A stretch of DNA of 64,000 nucleotides from Flammeovirgaceae bacterium (GCA_016712035.1 JADJRT010000006.1:62001-126000); one strand, 5' to 3'. Shown: positions 9,054 to 18,255, counted from the first letter of the stretch. The notes: a model not told the origin generated them from the letters alone. A program made the numbers and translations.

Positions 9054-10576
9054 ATGCGATCATCTTCAGCCGCTATCGTGATTTTGATTTTTATTGTAAC
9101 CGGATGTAAAAACCCGGTGAGCCATCATCAACAATTGATGCTGATACCAACAGTTGGTGGGCGACAACAACCGAACTCTCCAGCGATGCTATGGAAGGCC
9201 GGGATACCGGGTCACCAGGTTATGCGCGGGCTGCAACAATAGTGGCTGAACGATTGGCTGCTGCAGGCCTGCAACCCTTGGGCGATAACGGCACGTGGTT
9301 TCAGGATGTAGCCATGGAAGAAACGGCAATCACGCAGGCAACAATTACGGTAGGCGATCGGTCACTCACGTTTTTACAAGATATATATGCAGCGCCAAAC
9401 AGTGTTTCAGAATCTGTCGATGCCCCGCTGGTATACTGTGGATATTGCGACTCCACTACATTGAGTAGCGTAAAAAATAAATTGGTGATTTGTCATGGCA
9501 CCAGTCGCGAAGGTCTTCCTGGCAATGCCGACCGCATGCGCATGCTTACCAAAGCGGGTGCACTAGGAATGATCACCATTGCCGATCCGGGGTTTACCGT
9601 GGAGCCTCCGCGCTGGCCGTTTGCTTATAGCCGAAGAGTGGTGCTTGCAGGCACGCCTACTGTAAAATCCGCACTGATAAATTTCAGGCTCAATGCCGAT
9701 GCTTTAGATAAACTGATTGAAGGCAGCGGACAAAACGCGAAGGAACTTATTGACCTCGGCAGCCAGGGCAAACCACTACCATCCTTTGAGGTGCCAGATC
9801 ATTTAAAGGCAAAGTTTACAACAACGCAGCGAACTATAAACTCACCGAACGTGATCGGGAAACTGGCGGGCACCGATCCTGCTCGCGCGAACGAAGCGAT
9901 TGTGCTTACGGCACACCTGGACGGCTATGGGTATGGCGAACCTGTGCAAGGCGATAGTCTTTACAACGGCACACTGGACGATGCCGCATATGTTGCCTTA
10001 CTTATTCAATTAGTGGAAAGACAAAAAGGAAAAGGATTCAGTCGTCCATTAATTCTTGCAATTGTTACCGGTGAAGAGAAAGGACTGCTTGGTTCGCAGT
10101 ATCTGGTGCAACACCTTCCCGTGCCTAAAGAATCACTCGTTGCGAATATAAACCTGGATCAACTCCGGCCGTTGTTTCCCTTGGAGTTACTCACCGTGCA
10201 CGCACTTGATGAGACTACGCTGGGTGATGATGCAAGGGCTGTAGCTGCGGGTATGAATATTAAAGTCCAGAACGATCCGGAGCCAGAACGAAATTTATTG
10301 ATGCGCTCTGATCACTGGAACTTTATACAAGCAGGCATTCCGGCAATCAACTTTGTTTTTGGTTTTCAGCCCGGCAGTGAGAGTGAGCGAATCTATCGGC
10401 AGTGGTATCGGGAAGGCTACCATACCCCTAAGGATGATCTTCAACAAAAGATGGATTGGGGTGCCGCGGCAAAGTTCAATACATTTTTTTATGAGCTGGT
10501 TGATAAGGTAGCGAATGGTGAAGTTGCGCCTGCCTGGAAACCTGGGAGTAAGTTACGGCCAGGCACCAAAAATTAA
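9054..10576 (+). CDS. M28 family zinc aminopeptidase-like lipoprotein, one frameshift near the N-terminus
   Basis: Pieces 9054-9242 and 9191-10576 overlap and give one protein of about 507 residues when joined near 9120-9140; the joined reading passes through NSWWATTTELSSDAMEGRD, a typical start of the mature domain. A lipobox (FIVTGC, Cys18) follows a short hydrophobic leader, so it is probably membrane-anchored in the periplasm. A PA-like insert precedes the catalytic domain. Metal and catalytic motifs in order: LTAHLDGYG (His and Asp ligands, about residue 290), GTLDDAA, VTGEEKG (catalytic Glu pair), INLDQL and GYHTPKDD near the end. The family cleaves amino acids or carboxypeptide groups using two zinc ions. 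No operon partner: repeats flank both sides. Confidence 0.88.
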
Positions 10577-11037
10577 CAGCCAATCAATTCTTGTTGGCAG
10601 GACCATAGCCTTAGTTGGTGTTGTTCCCCTTCCATCCCCCAATGAACTTCAATCCAGAGCGGCAGTAGACGATCAGTAGCATAAAAAGAATTCCGATAAA
10701 ATGTCTCGTCATTGAAACTACACCAGCGAAGGATCTCCCCGGTAGAAGCACGGTTTCTACTTTGGGGGATCCTTCGCTCGTTGATACTCTATATATAGTG
10801 TGCAACTTCATGGCAGGTATATCATTCTAAATAAATCGGTCATACTGCTCACTCTGGATCGGAGTCGTTTTTCTTTTCCCAGCAGAGTCTCCTGAAACAG
10901 AGACTCCGCAGAGAATTGTGAACGTGTACATGTTGGTGAAGAACACCAACACGGGCGAGTGTAACAGGGTGATTCAGTTCAGCCATTAATTTTTTTAAAC
11001 CTTCGTGGAAATCAACAGGATTTTCATGTACGAATAA
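10577..11037. repeat. Intergenic repeat cluster: R7 copy 1, truncated R1, R2
   Basis: R7 (10644-10872) recurs at 12393-12618 and 14477-14711. It contains a long hairpin, GCGAAGGATC at 10726 pairing with GATCCTTCGC ending at 10776. It is followed by an R1 copy lacking its middle (10874-10917, first arm joined directly to the last arm) and by an R2 hairpin (10930-10959). I see no gene here; the short reading frame at 10611-10811 is repeat DNA. Confidence 0.85.
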
Positions 11038-11925
11038 TCAAAATTCCACCAAGTCTAGCTTGTTACGGTTTGTTGTTATTGCCGAATCACACCAAATACC
11101 AATGCCACCAATACTGTTTTCAAATAGATTTGAGTCTTCAATTTTAAATTTGCCTTGATAGGTCGGAATCGTAACGATCAATTTACTTACAGGAACACTA
11201 CTATTTGTGCAATATTGAATCATATTTTTAATACTTCTCACATAACTACTAGTATCGCTAAATAGGGTGGCTGCTGAAGATCTGTATTCATTTATTTCAA
11301 TAAAATTATCACCAACAATGAAATACTCAGCCATCGAATTTAGTGTAGTAAAATCTAAATAAGTGGCATGTCGCAAGTCAAGACTGGGTACAGAAATCAT
11401 AATTGTTTTGTTCTGCTTGCTCAATTTATGATACAAGCTATTGATATAGTTAGAAAAATTATTTTTTTGAGAATCGGGTACGTTTTCAAAATGAATAACA
11501 ACACCATCTGCATCGCGCGCCATCAGGAGATGGAATATTGTGTCAATGGATGTTAGTATAGCTTGCTGGTTTTTCAAAAATAGCTCACTATTAATCCCGT
11601 TGATGCTGATACCCAAATAAACCTTAACACCATTAGCTTTTGCGGAATCAACAACAAAAGAAGTAAGCCAGTCATGAGTAGAATTAAAACTTCCGGTGTT
11701 AGGATTTAGTTCACACCCCACATAGCAGATAGCGTTTAAAGAATCATATCTGTATTTTTCAGATACTTCTTCTTTCATCCAATAGAAATGAAACCCTAAT
11801 ACTTGTACAGGTCTATGTTTCACTATGTCTTGTGAGGTAAGCTGTTCGGTACTGGATTCACTACGCAGCTTACCACAACATATCAGTATAAGCGGGATCA
11901 AATATATTAGTAGGTTATTTCTCAT
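11038..11925 (-). CDS. GH18-like lipoprotein with degenerate catalytic motif
   Basis: 295 residues. Lipoprotein leader with LILIC (Cys16 or Cys17). The body follows a GH18 TIM-barrel pattern: an early strand VLGFHFYW, a strand VKVYLGIS (about residues 100-107), then RDADGVVIHFENV at about residues 137-149, where GH18 enzymes have DGxDxDxE. Here Asp140 and Glu147 are kept, but the two middle aspartates are Val143 and His145. The protein may therefore have weak, altered or no chitinase/glucanase activity and may bind glycans instead. Base composition is lower in GC than the neighbouring M28 gene. The fold call is moderate. Repeats flank both sides. Confidence 0.6.
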   Translation of the reverse strand: MRNNLLIYLIPLILICCGKLRSESSTEQLTSQDIVKHRPVQVLGFHFYWMKEEVSEKYRYDSLNAICYVGCELNPNTGSFNSTHDWLTSFVVDSAKANGVKVYLGISINGINSELFLKNQQAILTSIDTIFHLLMARDADGVVIHFENVPDSQKNNFSNYINSLYHKLSKQNKTIMISVPSLDLRHATYLDFTTLNSMAEYFIVGDNFIEINEYRSSAATLFSDTSSYVRSIKNMIQYCTNSSVPVSKLIVTIPTYQGKFKIEDSNLFENSIGGIGIWCDSAITTNRNKLDLVEF

Positions 11926-12391
11926 TGAAAATTGTTTATCCTATAAATAATCAATGGAAGTAACCAATATTTCGTATGAATTCATAATTAAGTGGGGCGG
12001 ATTAAGACTAGCTAGCAGTGTCTCCCGTTTCGGGGACGCTGCGCATGTCATTGCTTAAGTTATTGTTGGTCGCCTGGCCAACTAGCCTTTGTTGGTGTTC
12101 TTCACCAACGAACTTGTGAACAGGTAATGTCTGGTGAAGAACTAACGCGGACCGGTAGACTCTGCCAGCAACTGTCCCGCACCCAGGCCTCGCTCCGCCA
12201 CCCCTCTCTTTTAATCTACCATTTTTCATTTCGTACATGAAACGCGACCCTAAGTTATTGTTGGTCGCCTGACCAACAATTCCCATAAATTCACTTTATA
12301 CATGACACTTTTCCCAGCAGAGTCTCCCGCCTCGGGGACTCTGCGCCTTGTCGTTACGCGGAGTCCTGAAACAGAGACTCCGCTGGGAATT
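11926..12391. repeat. Intergenic cluster of R1, R2 and R3 elements
   Basis: Contains a lone first hairpin of R1 (12013-12043), an R3 in reverse orientation (12060-12084, one mismatch), an R2 in reverse orientation (12088-12113), another reverse R3 (12255-12281) and a full R1 (12309-12391). The reading frame at 12008-12286 is an artefact of these elements. Confidence 0.8.
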
Positions 12392-12392
12392 G

Positions 12393-12730
12393 GAACTTCA
12401 ATCCAGAGCGGCAGTAGACGATCAGTAGCATAAAAGAATTCCGATAAAATGTCTCGTCATTGAAACTACACCAGCGAAGGATCTCCCCGGTAGAAGCACG
12501 GTTTCTACTTTGGGGATCCTTCGCTCGTTGATACTCTATATAGTGTGCAACTTCATGGCAGATATATCATTCTAAATAAATCGGTCATACTGCTCACTCT
12601 GGATCGGAGTCGTTTTTTGTAGTGCGCTTCAAACAGCACTTGTCAGTCTCCCCGATGTATCGGGGTCGAAGACTGACTTACTGTGAATGAAGCAGTCTGC
12701 GTGTTGGTGAAGAACACCAACACGGGCTGG
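12393..12730. repeat. R7 copy 2 with R2 tail
   Basis: Second copy of R7 (12393-12618) plus a tail shared with the third copy. The tail includes a CCCCGATGTATCGGGG palindrome and ends in R2 (12701-12729). Copies 2 and 3 match over the whole stretch, whereas copy 1 diverges after the GGATCGGAGTCG end. Confidence 0.85.
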
Positions 12731-12784
12731 GGCAGGGGTGAGGGATTTGTTCTAACATCTTTCCCCTCACGAATGAGCCGCGAT

Positions 12785-13122
12785 CTGCTACCATACCAAA
12801 CTACATCTCGTACCATGTCATGCGTGAACTGCCACCATGCAGAACTACATCTTGTACCATGTCATGCGTGAACTGCTACCATGCAGAACTACATCTTGTA
12901 CCATGTCATGCGTGAACTGCTACCATGCAAAACTATATCTCGTACCATGTCATGCGTGAACTGCTACCATGCAGAACTATATCTCGTACCATGTCATGCG
13001 TGAACTGCCACCATGCAGAACTACATCTTGTACCATGTCATGCGTGAACTGCTACCATGCAAAACTATATCTCGTACCATGTCATGCGTGAACTGCCACC
13101 ATGCAGAACTATATCTCGTACC
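12785..13122. repeat. 44-bp tandem repeat array, about 7.7 units
   Basis: Units start at 12785 and every 44 bp to 13093; the last is cut short at about 13122. Each reads CTGCYACCATGCARAACTAY and continues to a conserved ACCATGTCATGCGTGAA. Units differ at a few sites (C/T, A/G) in a mosaic order. There are no unique spacers, so this is not CRISPR. A decayed relative lies at about 22361-22440. Confidence 0.9.
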
Positions 13123-13309
13123 CTTACACATACAATTCGAATTCCTTAAACCTGAAATCTCCTAAAAAATATTTTTTCACCCGTCACTGAAAAAATGTGA
13201 ATGAACGTGCCAACACATTTGTGGTTGCACTTTATTCAAAATATATAGTTTCAAAAATTGTTGCAAAAACAACAACGCTCGAGGAAGTAGTGTGCGTACA
13301 ATACATTAA

Positions 13310-13831
13310 ATGACAAATTATATGTCACATTTTAAAAACGTGCAGAGCCTTGACAAGGTCATCGCCATCTGCACCGGGTTGGGAGGCAACTATAACCCCG
13401 GACAACAAAACCTTCATGTGAGTAACTTAGTTACTTTGTTGAACAACGCGCAAGCTGCGCTCGAAGCCATCAAGGTAGCGAAGACAAACTCAGAGTACGC
13501 GACTAACCATCGCGAGGTGGCATTCAAAGACCTACGCAAGCTTGCTGGCCGCATCATCAGTGAGCTGAAGTCTTCCGGAGTGCTTGTTCAAACCGTAGCG
13601 GATGCGCGCTACATTCAACGTAAGCTTACAGGCTTCCGCATCAGTCGCGACCCGATAGCTATCGGGTCGGTCCCCGCAGCGAGTGGCGAAGTTCCGGCTT
13701 TCGAAAAGAAGTCCATCGCCAGAGGTCTCGACTATGGTACTCAGGCCTCTTTTCCAAGCAGAGTCTCCGCCTCAGGGACTCTGCGCCTTATCGTACGCGG
13801 AGTCCTGAAACAGGACTCCGCTGGGAATTGA
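13310..13831 (+). CDS. Uncharacterised protein, 3' end replaced by repeat DNA
   Basis: The first about 140 residues look like a real protein: helical, Ala- and Lys-rich, with a LRKLAGRIISELKSSG stretch. After residue about 145 (13749) the frame runs into a standard R1 element and ends there, so the native C-terminus is lost or out of frame. A perfect 20-bp palindrome, GACCCGATAGCTATCGGGTC, sits inside the frame at 13649-13668 and encodes an odd DPIAIGS insert, suggesting a small palindromic insertion tolerated in frame. A hairpin TTGTTG-CAAAAA-CAACAA (13258-13275) lies upstream. I do not recognise the family; it may be a degraded gene. Confidence 0.5.
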   Translation: MTNYMSHFKNVQSLDKVIAICTGLGGNYNPGQQNLHVSNLVTLLNNAQAALEAIKVAKTNSEYATNHREVAFKDLRKLAGRIISELKSSGVLVQTVADARYIQRKLTGFRISRDPIAIGSVPAASGEVPAFEKKSIARGLDYGTQASFPSRVSASGTLRLIVRGVLKQDSAGN

Positions 13832-14477
13832 ACCTGAGAGTAAGCTACGGCCAATCACCAATAATTAACAGAGGCTCCGCTGAGAAACAGACAAGGGTTG
13901 TTAATCCAGAGCGGCTAACGATGCAGAGCAGCAATCATAAGGGAAAATGAATAAGTCAGGGGCTTTTCATTCACCAACCTGCTTTAAGCGAAGGATCCCC
14001 TGGCAGTTTAGGAGATCCTTCGCTAAATTTTGTTTTCCATTTGACACATTGCCCCAACTTATCGCTCAGGATTGCTACTGTTATTTTTGTTTGCGCCAGT
14101 ACAAAGCAGATTGCTTTGCTAACTGATGAAGTTAGTGAAGAGTGTTGGGGAAGAACACCAACACGGGCGAGGTTGTCAATCCAGAGCGGCTAACGATGCA
14201 GAGCAGCAATCATAAGGGAAAACGAATAAGTCAGGGCTTTTCATTCACCAACCTGCTTTAAGCGAAGGATCCCCTGGCAATTTAGGAGATCCTTCGCTAA
14301 GTTTTGTTTTCCATTTGACACATTGCCCCAACTTATCGCTCAGGATTGCTACTGTTATTTTTGGTTGTGCCAGTACAAAGCAGATTGCTTTCTTTTCCCA
14401 GCAGAGTCTCCCGCCTCGGGGACTCTGCGCCTTGTCGTTACGCGGAGTCCTGAAACAGAGACTCCGCTGGGAATTGG
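13823..14477. repeat. Segmental duplication A, copy 1 (about 655 bp)
   Basis: Nearly identical to 15135-15790, with an offset of 1312-1313 bases. Contains two R8 units of about 220 bp (13897-14116 and 14172-14392), an R2 hairpin (14142-14170) and an R1 (14393-14475). R8 carries its own hairpin, GCGAAGGATCCCC...GGAGATCCTTCGC. No genes; the short frames here are repeat artefacts. Confidence 0.88.
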
Positions 14478-15141
14478 AACTTCAATCCAGAGCGGCAGTA
14501 GACGATCAGTAGCATAAAAAGAATTCCGATAAAATGTCTCGTCATTGAAACTACACCAGCGAAGGATCTCCCCGGTAGAAGCACGGTTTCTACTTTGGGG
14601 GATCCTTCGCTCGTTGATACTCTATATTATATAGTGTGCAACTTCATGGCAGGTATATCATTCTAAATAAATCGGTCATACTGCTCACTCTGGATCGGAG
14701 TCGTTTTTTGTAGTGCACTTCAAACAGCACTTGTCAGTCTCCCCGATGTATCGGGGTCGAAGACTGACTTACTGTAAATGAAGCAGTCTGCGTGTTGGTG
14801 AAGAACACCAACACGGGCGAGGGGGGACGTATAAGGGTTGTCAATCCAGAGCGGCTAACGATGCAGAGCAGCAATCATAAGGGAAAATGAATAAGTCAGG
14901 GGCTTTTCATTCACCAACCTGCTTTAAGCGAAGGATCCCCTGGCAATTTAGGAGATCCTTCGCTAAGTTTTGTTTTCCATTTGACACATTGCCCCAACTT
15001 ATCGCTCAGGATTGCTACTGTTATTTTTGGTTGTGCCAGTACAAAGCAGATTGCTTTCTTTTCCAAGCAGAGTCTCCCGCCTCGGGGACTCTGCGCCTTG
15101 TCGTTACGCGGAGTCCTGAAACAGAGACTCCGCTGGGAATT
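14477..15141. repeat. Spacer block B: R7 copy 3, R2, R8, R1
   Basis: R7 (14477-14711) with the same tail as copy 2 and an R2 at 14792-14820, then a third R8 (14837-15057) and R1 (15058-15141). Lies between the two A copies, making an A-B-A arrangement. Confidence 0.85.
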
Positions 15142-15790
15142 GAACCTGAGAGTAAGCTACGGCCAATCACCAATAATTAACAGAGGCTCCGCTGAGAAAC
15201 AGACAAGGGTTGTTAATCCAGAGCGGCTAACGATGCAGAGCAGCAATCATAAGGGAAAATGAATAAGTCAGGGGGCTTTCATTCAGCAACCTGCTTTAAG
15301 CGAAGGATCCCCTGGCAGTTTAGGAGATCCTTCGCTAAATTTTGTTTTCCATTTGACACATTGCCCCAACTTATCGCTCAGGATTGCTACTGTTATTTTT
15401 GTTTGCGCCAGTACAAAGCAGATTGCTTTGCTAACTGATGAAGTTAGTGAAGAGTGTTGGGGAAGAACACCAACACGGGCGAGGTTGTCAATCCAGAGCG
15501 GCTAACGATGCAGAGCAGCAATCATAAGGGAAAACGAATAAGTCAGGGGCTTTTCATTCACCAACCTGCTTTAAGCGAAGGATCCCCTGGCAATTTAGGA
15601 GATCCTTCGCTAAGTTTTGTTTTCCATTTGACACATTGCCCCAACTTATCGCTCAGGATTGCTACTGTTATTTTTGGTTGTGCCAGTACAAAGCAGATTG
15701 CTTTCTTTTCCCAGCAGAGTCTCCCGCCTCGGGGACTCTGCGCCTTGTCGTTACGCGGAGTCCTGAAACAGAGACTCCGCTGGGAATTGG
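15135..15790. repeat. Segmental duplication A, copy 2
   Basis: Second copy of 13823-14477: R8 (15209-15428), R2 (15454-15482), R8 (15484-15705), R1 (15706-15787). Differs from copy 1 by only a few single-base changes and indels. Confidence 0.88.
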
Positions 15791-15791
15791 G

Positions 15792-15884
15792 CCACCCCTC
15801 TCCCTGGGGAGAGGGGAAGGGGTGAGGGATTTTAATCCCAAATTGTTTTTCGAACTCTGCATGTTGGCAACACCAACACGGAAG
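15792..15884. repeat. R4 hairpin and partial R2
   Basis: R4 at 15792-15832 (CCCCTCTCC with GGAGAGGGG) and a broken R2 at 15861-15884. Lies just downstream of greB, which is transcribed towards it, so the R4 hairpin could also serve as its terminator. Confidence 0.7.
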
Positions 15885-15904
15885 AGACGCCATTTAAAAT
15901 CAGA

Positions 15905-16378
15905 TTATTTCTGGTAGTCAATTTTGGTAATGTGCCAAACAAATTGATTGGTCGCTGTCTTAACAATTGCTTCGGCACCCACTTCTTTGTTCAATAGCGC
16001 GAGTGCCATGGGCGAGTCCATCGAGATATAATCGGTTGCCCCAATAAGTTCTTCACCACCAACTATGCGAAGGCGTTTCTTTAAACCCTTCTCATTTTCA
16101 ATTTCCACCCAAGCTCCAAACATCACTTTGCCTTCCTGGAAGGGGGAGTAGGTCACCACTTTTAAGTCATCGATGCATTTGCGTAAGTACAGAATACGCT
16201 TGTCAATTTCCCGGAGTCGCTTTTGATTATAATGGTAGTCAGCATTTTCAGAACGATCGCCAAGGCTTGCAGCCCAGGTAACTTTTTGGGTGGTGTCGGG
16301 CCGCTCCACCCGCCACAGGTGATCCAACTCAGCTTTTAACTTCTCTAAACCTTCCGGGGTAATCAGCAGTGTTTTCAT
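15905..16378 (-). CDS. greB: Transcription elongation factor GreB
   Basis: 157 residues, the normal length for Gre factors. The N-terminal coiled coil contains WAASLGDRSENADYHYN, the GreA/GreB tip with its acidic residues; the full motif run, including REIDKRI and YLRKCIDDLK, is much closer to GreB than to GreA. The C-terminal FKBP-like domain contains EGKVMFGAWVEIE and DYISMDSPMALALL. GreB enters the RNA polymerase secondary channel and stimulates cleavage of backtracked transcripts. Start ATG at 16378. Upstream, in the same orientation, are a truncated and then an intact YciI-type gene; the repeats between them argue against one operon. Confidence 0.95.
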   Translation of the reverse strand: MKTLLITPEGLEKLKAELDHLWRVERPDTTQKVTWAASLGDRSENADYHYNQKRLREIDKRILYLRKCIDDLKVVTYSPFQEGKVMFGAWVEIENEKGLKKRLRIVGGEELIGATDYISMDSPMALALLNKEVGAEAIVKTATNQFVWHITKIDYQK

Positions 16379-16392
16379 AATACGTATTCGAC

Positions 16393-16503
16393 TTACTTTT
16401 TTGCCAGCAACTTCTTCAAGTCGGGATGTGCTTGTAGGGTGAGAAACAGAGTTGTATCAATTTGCTCAAAGGGCATTACGGATGTGAGGTTAACCATGAA
16501 CAT
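16393..16503 (-). pseudogene. Internally deleted duplicate of the YciI-like gene
   Basis: 36 codons from ATG at 16503. Its first 18 codons (MFMVNLTSVMPFEQID) and its last 12 (AHPDLKKLLAKK) match both ends of the intact gene at 16887-17180, but about 60 codons between them are gone. The match continues upstream of the start (AATATCTTACTTTTAC). This is a duplicated yciI-like gene that lost its middle, and an R1/R4 repeat cluster now separates the two copies. Confidence 0.85.
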
Positions 16504-16530
16504 GAGTAAAAGTAAGATATTTCCAATGTT

Positions 16531-16862
16531 CTTTCTCTGCAGAGTCACCAGTCTCTGGACTCTACTACCTGCTATGCTTAGTATTGAAAACATAGACCCA
16601 CAATCAAATCCCTCACCCCGGCCTCGTACCTCGGCCACCCCTCTCCCTGGGGAGAGGGGCAGGGGTGAGGGATTTTAAAATTGTTTTTCGAACGTTGCAT
16701 GTTGGCAACACGGGCGCGGAAAATGAGAGCCGGGATCCCGACTTTTCTTAGCAGAGTCTCCAGCCTCTGGGACTCTGCACAAAGTTCACGGAGTCCTGAA
16801 ACAAAGACTCCGCTTGGAATTAATACCCCTATACCCAGGGAGAGGGGCAGGGGTGAGGGATT
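16531..16862. repeat. R1 and R4 repeat cluster
   Basis: Contains a partial R1 (16531-16573, first hairpin only), an R4 pair (16612-16677), an R2 fragment (about 16699-16720), a full but diverged R1 (16743-16821) and another R4 (16826-16862). It lies between the truncated and intact yciI-like genes. No gene. Confidence 0.8.
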
Positions 16863-16886
16863 CACGCACGTATGTTCATCACCAAT

Positions 16887-17180
16887 TTACTTTTTTGCCA
16901 GCAACTTCTTCAAGTCGGGATGTACTTGTGAGGTTTGAAACTCGGTGATCGTAAATTCGGCAAGTTTGTGAATGCAAAAAGGATCTTCGGCCATAATAGA
17001 TTCCACTTCGGCTTTTGATTGTGCAAGCACCAGAATGATACCGCCTGTGCGGGGCACCTTTCTGCCCGAAGCGACAAACAAATTTGCTTTATAATGCTTG
17101 TTTAAAAATTTCATATGCTCCACCATAGCAGCATCAATTTGATCAAGGGGCACAATGTACGCGAGGTTAACTATGAACAT
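16887..17180 (-). CDS. YciI-like protein
   Basis: 97 residues, the usual size for this ferredoxin-like (dimeric alpha-beta barrel) family. Motifs: MFIVNLAYIVPLDQID start, VEHMKFLNKHY with the conserved His, SGRKVPRTGGIILVLA, and DPFCIHKLAEFTITEF, where the DPF and the histidine ahead of it are family-typical. Function is not firmly known; some members are dehalogenase-like or bind small molecules. Divergent from cbpA. A damaged paralogue lies 0.4 kb downstream at 16393-16503. Confidence 0.88.
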   Translation of the reverse strand: MFIVNLAYIVPLDQIDAAMVEHMKFLNKHYKANLFVASGRKVPRTGGIILVLAQSKAEVESIMAEDPFCIHKLAEFTITEFQTSQVHPDLKKLLAKK

Positions 17181-17272
17181 GGGTAAAAGTAAGATATTTA
17201 TAAGTTTTAAAGTAGGTAAACACCAACACGTTCGAGGGAATTCTGATTCTGAGGGCTTTAATCATTTTCACA

Positions 17273-17317
17273 TGTGATCTACATCACTATTTAATTGTTT
17301 ATTCTAGTATAGCTTTG
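17273..17317 (+). promoter_or_regulatory. cbpA promoter with CRP/FNR-family site in place of the -33 box
   Basis: TGTGATCTACATCACT at 17273-17288 matches 14 of 16 positions of the symmetric CRP consensus TGTGATCTAGATCACA. A perfect -7 element TAGCTTTG is at 17310-17317, and I see no correctly spaced TTG at -33. The site centre would be about 42 bases before the predicted transcription start, the class II activator position. Upstream of it, TCACATGTGA (17268-17277) is a second, overlapping palindrome. Confidence 0.6.
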
Positions 17318-17358
17318 TAGCGATGTCGCTGCTAAGAAAATAGGAGCCATCTCTGCTT

Positions 17359-18249
17359 ATGGAATTTATTGATTACTATAAAGTACTGGAAATTGATAAG
17401 AATGCTTCGGCTGACCAAATCAAGAAAGCATATCGCAAGCTTGCACGAAAGCTTCATCCTGATCTGAATCCCAACGACAAAGAAGCTCAAAAGAAATTCC
17501 AGCAGATTAATGAAGCAAACGAAGTATTGAGCGATCCGGAAAAGCGGAAGAAGTATGATCAATACGGAAAGGATTGGCAACATGCCGAACATTTTGAGCA
17601 AGCAAAGCAAAATCAATCCGGGCAAGGGTTTAATACAGGGCAAAACTTTGGTGGCGGACAAAACTTTTCTGGCGAAGGTGATTTCTCCAGCTTCTTTGAA
17701 TCTATGTTTGGGGGCTCGGCTCGTCAAAGTCAAGCAAAATTTCGAGGACAAGATCTGCATGCCGAGCTACAACTGGCACTTGTTAATGCCATGGTTACTC
17801 ATCAGCAAACACTTACAGTAAATGGTAAAAATATACGAATCACCATACCTGCCGGAATTGAAAATGGGCAGGTAATCAAGTTGAAAGGGTATGGCGCACC
17901 GGGTGCAAATGGTGGCCCGGCTGGTGATTTATATATTACTTTTCAGATTGTGGATCATCCCCAATTCAAGCGCATGGGAAATGATTTACATACTACTGTA
18001 CCATTGGATTTATATACCGCCCTACTGGGTGGCGAGACTACAATTGATACGTTAAACGGAAAAGTGAAAATGAAAGTGAGTGCCGAAACACAATCCGGTA
18101 CAAAAGTAAGATTGAAAGGAAAAGGGTTTCCGATTTATAAGCAAGAAGGTAAGTTCGGAGATTTGTATGTTACCTATCAGGTAACGTTACCTACTAATCT
18201 TACCGAAAAACAACGAGTCTTATTTACTGAATTGTCGCAACTTAAATAA
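17359..18249 (+). CDS. cbpA: Type B J-domain co-chaperone, CbpA-like
   Basis: 296 residues. J-domain at residues 5-70 with the HPD motif at 33-35 (KLHPDLNP); Gly/Phe-rich linker (about 85-125, repeated QNFGGGQNFSG); then two DnaJ C-terminal substrate-binding domains (about 128-290) with no zinc-finger CxxCxGxG repeats. It would stimulate DnaK ATPase and deliver unfolded substrates, and E. coli CbpA also binds curved DNA. Followed after six bases by the cbpM-like gene, the conserved pair in which CbpM inhibits CbpA. The upstream promoter carries a CRP-like site, suggesting starvation or redox control (inference). Confidence 0.92.
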   Translation: MEFIDYYKVLEIDKNASADQIKKAYRKLARKLHPDLNPNDKEAQKKFQQINEANEVLSDPEKRKKYDQYGKDWQHAEHFEQAKQNQSGQGFNTGQNFGGGQNFSGEGDFSSFFESMFGGSARQSQAKFRGQDLHAELQLALVNAMVTHQQTLTVNGKNIRITIPAGIENGQVIKLKGYGAPGANGGPAGDLYITFQIVDHPQFKRMGNDLHTTVPLDLYTALLGGETTIDTLNGKVKMKVSAETQSGTKVRLKGKGFPIYKQEGKFGDLYVTYQVTLPTNLTEKQRVLFTELSQLK

Positions 18250-18255
18250 CAAATT

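Noticed and set aside
12008..12286. Reading frames in repeat DNA (also 10611-10811, 12683-12871, 14315-14517, 14887-15262, 15454-15917, 16578-16865, 18785-19024)
   Set aside because: They are translations of R1, R2, R4, R7 or R8 elements and recur with each repeat copy; no protein character of their own.
12785..13122. Possible CRISPR array
   Set aside because: Units are contiguous 44-bp repeats with point differences and no unique spacers; no cas genes nearby.
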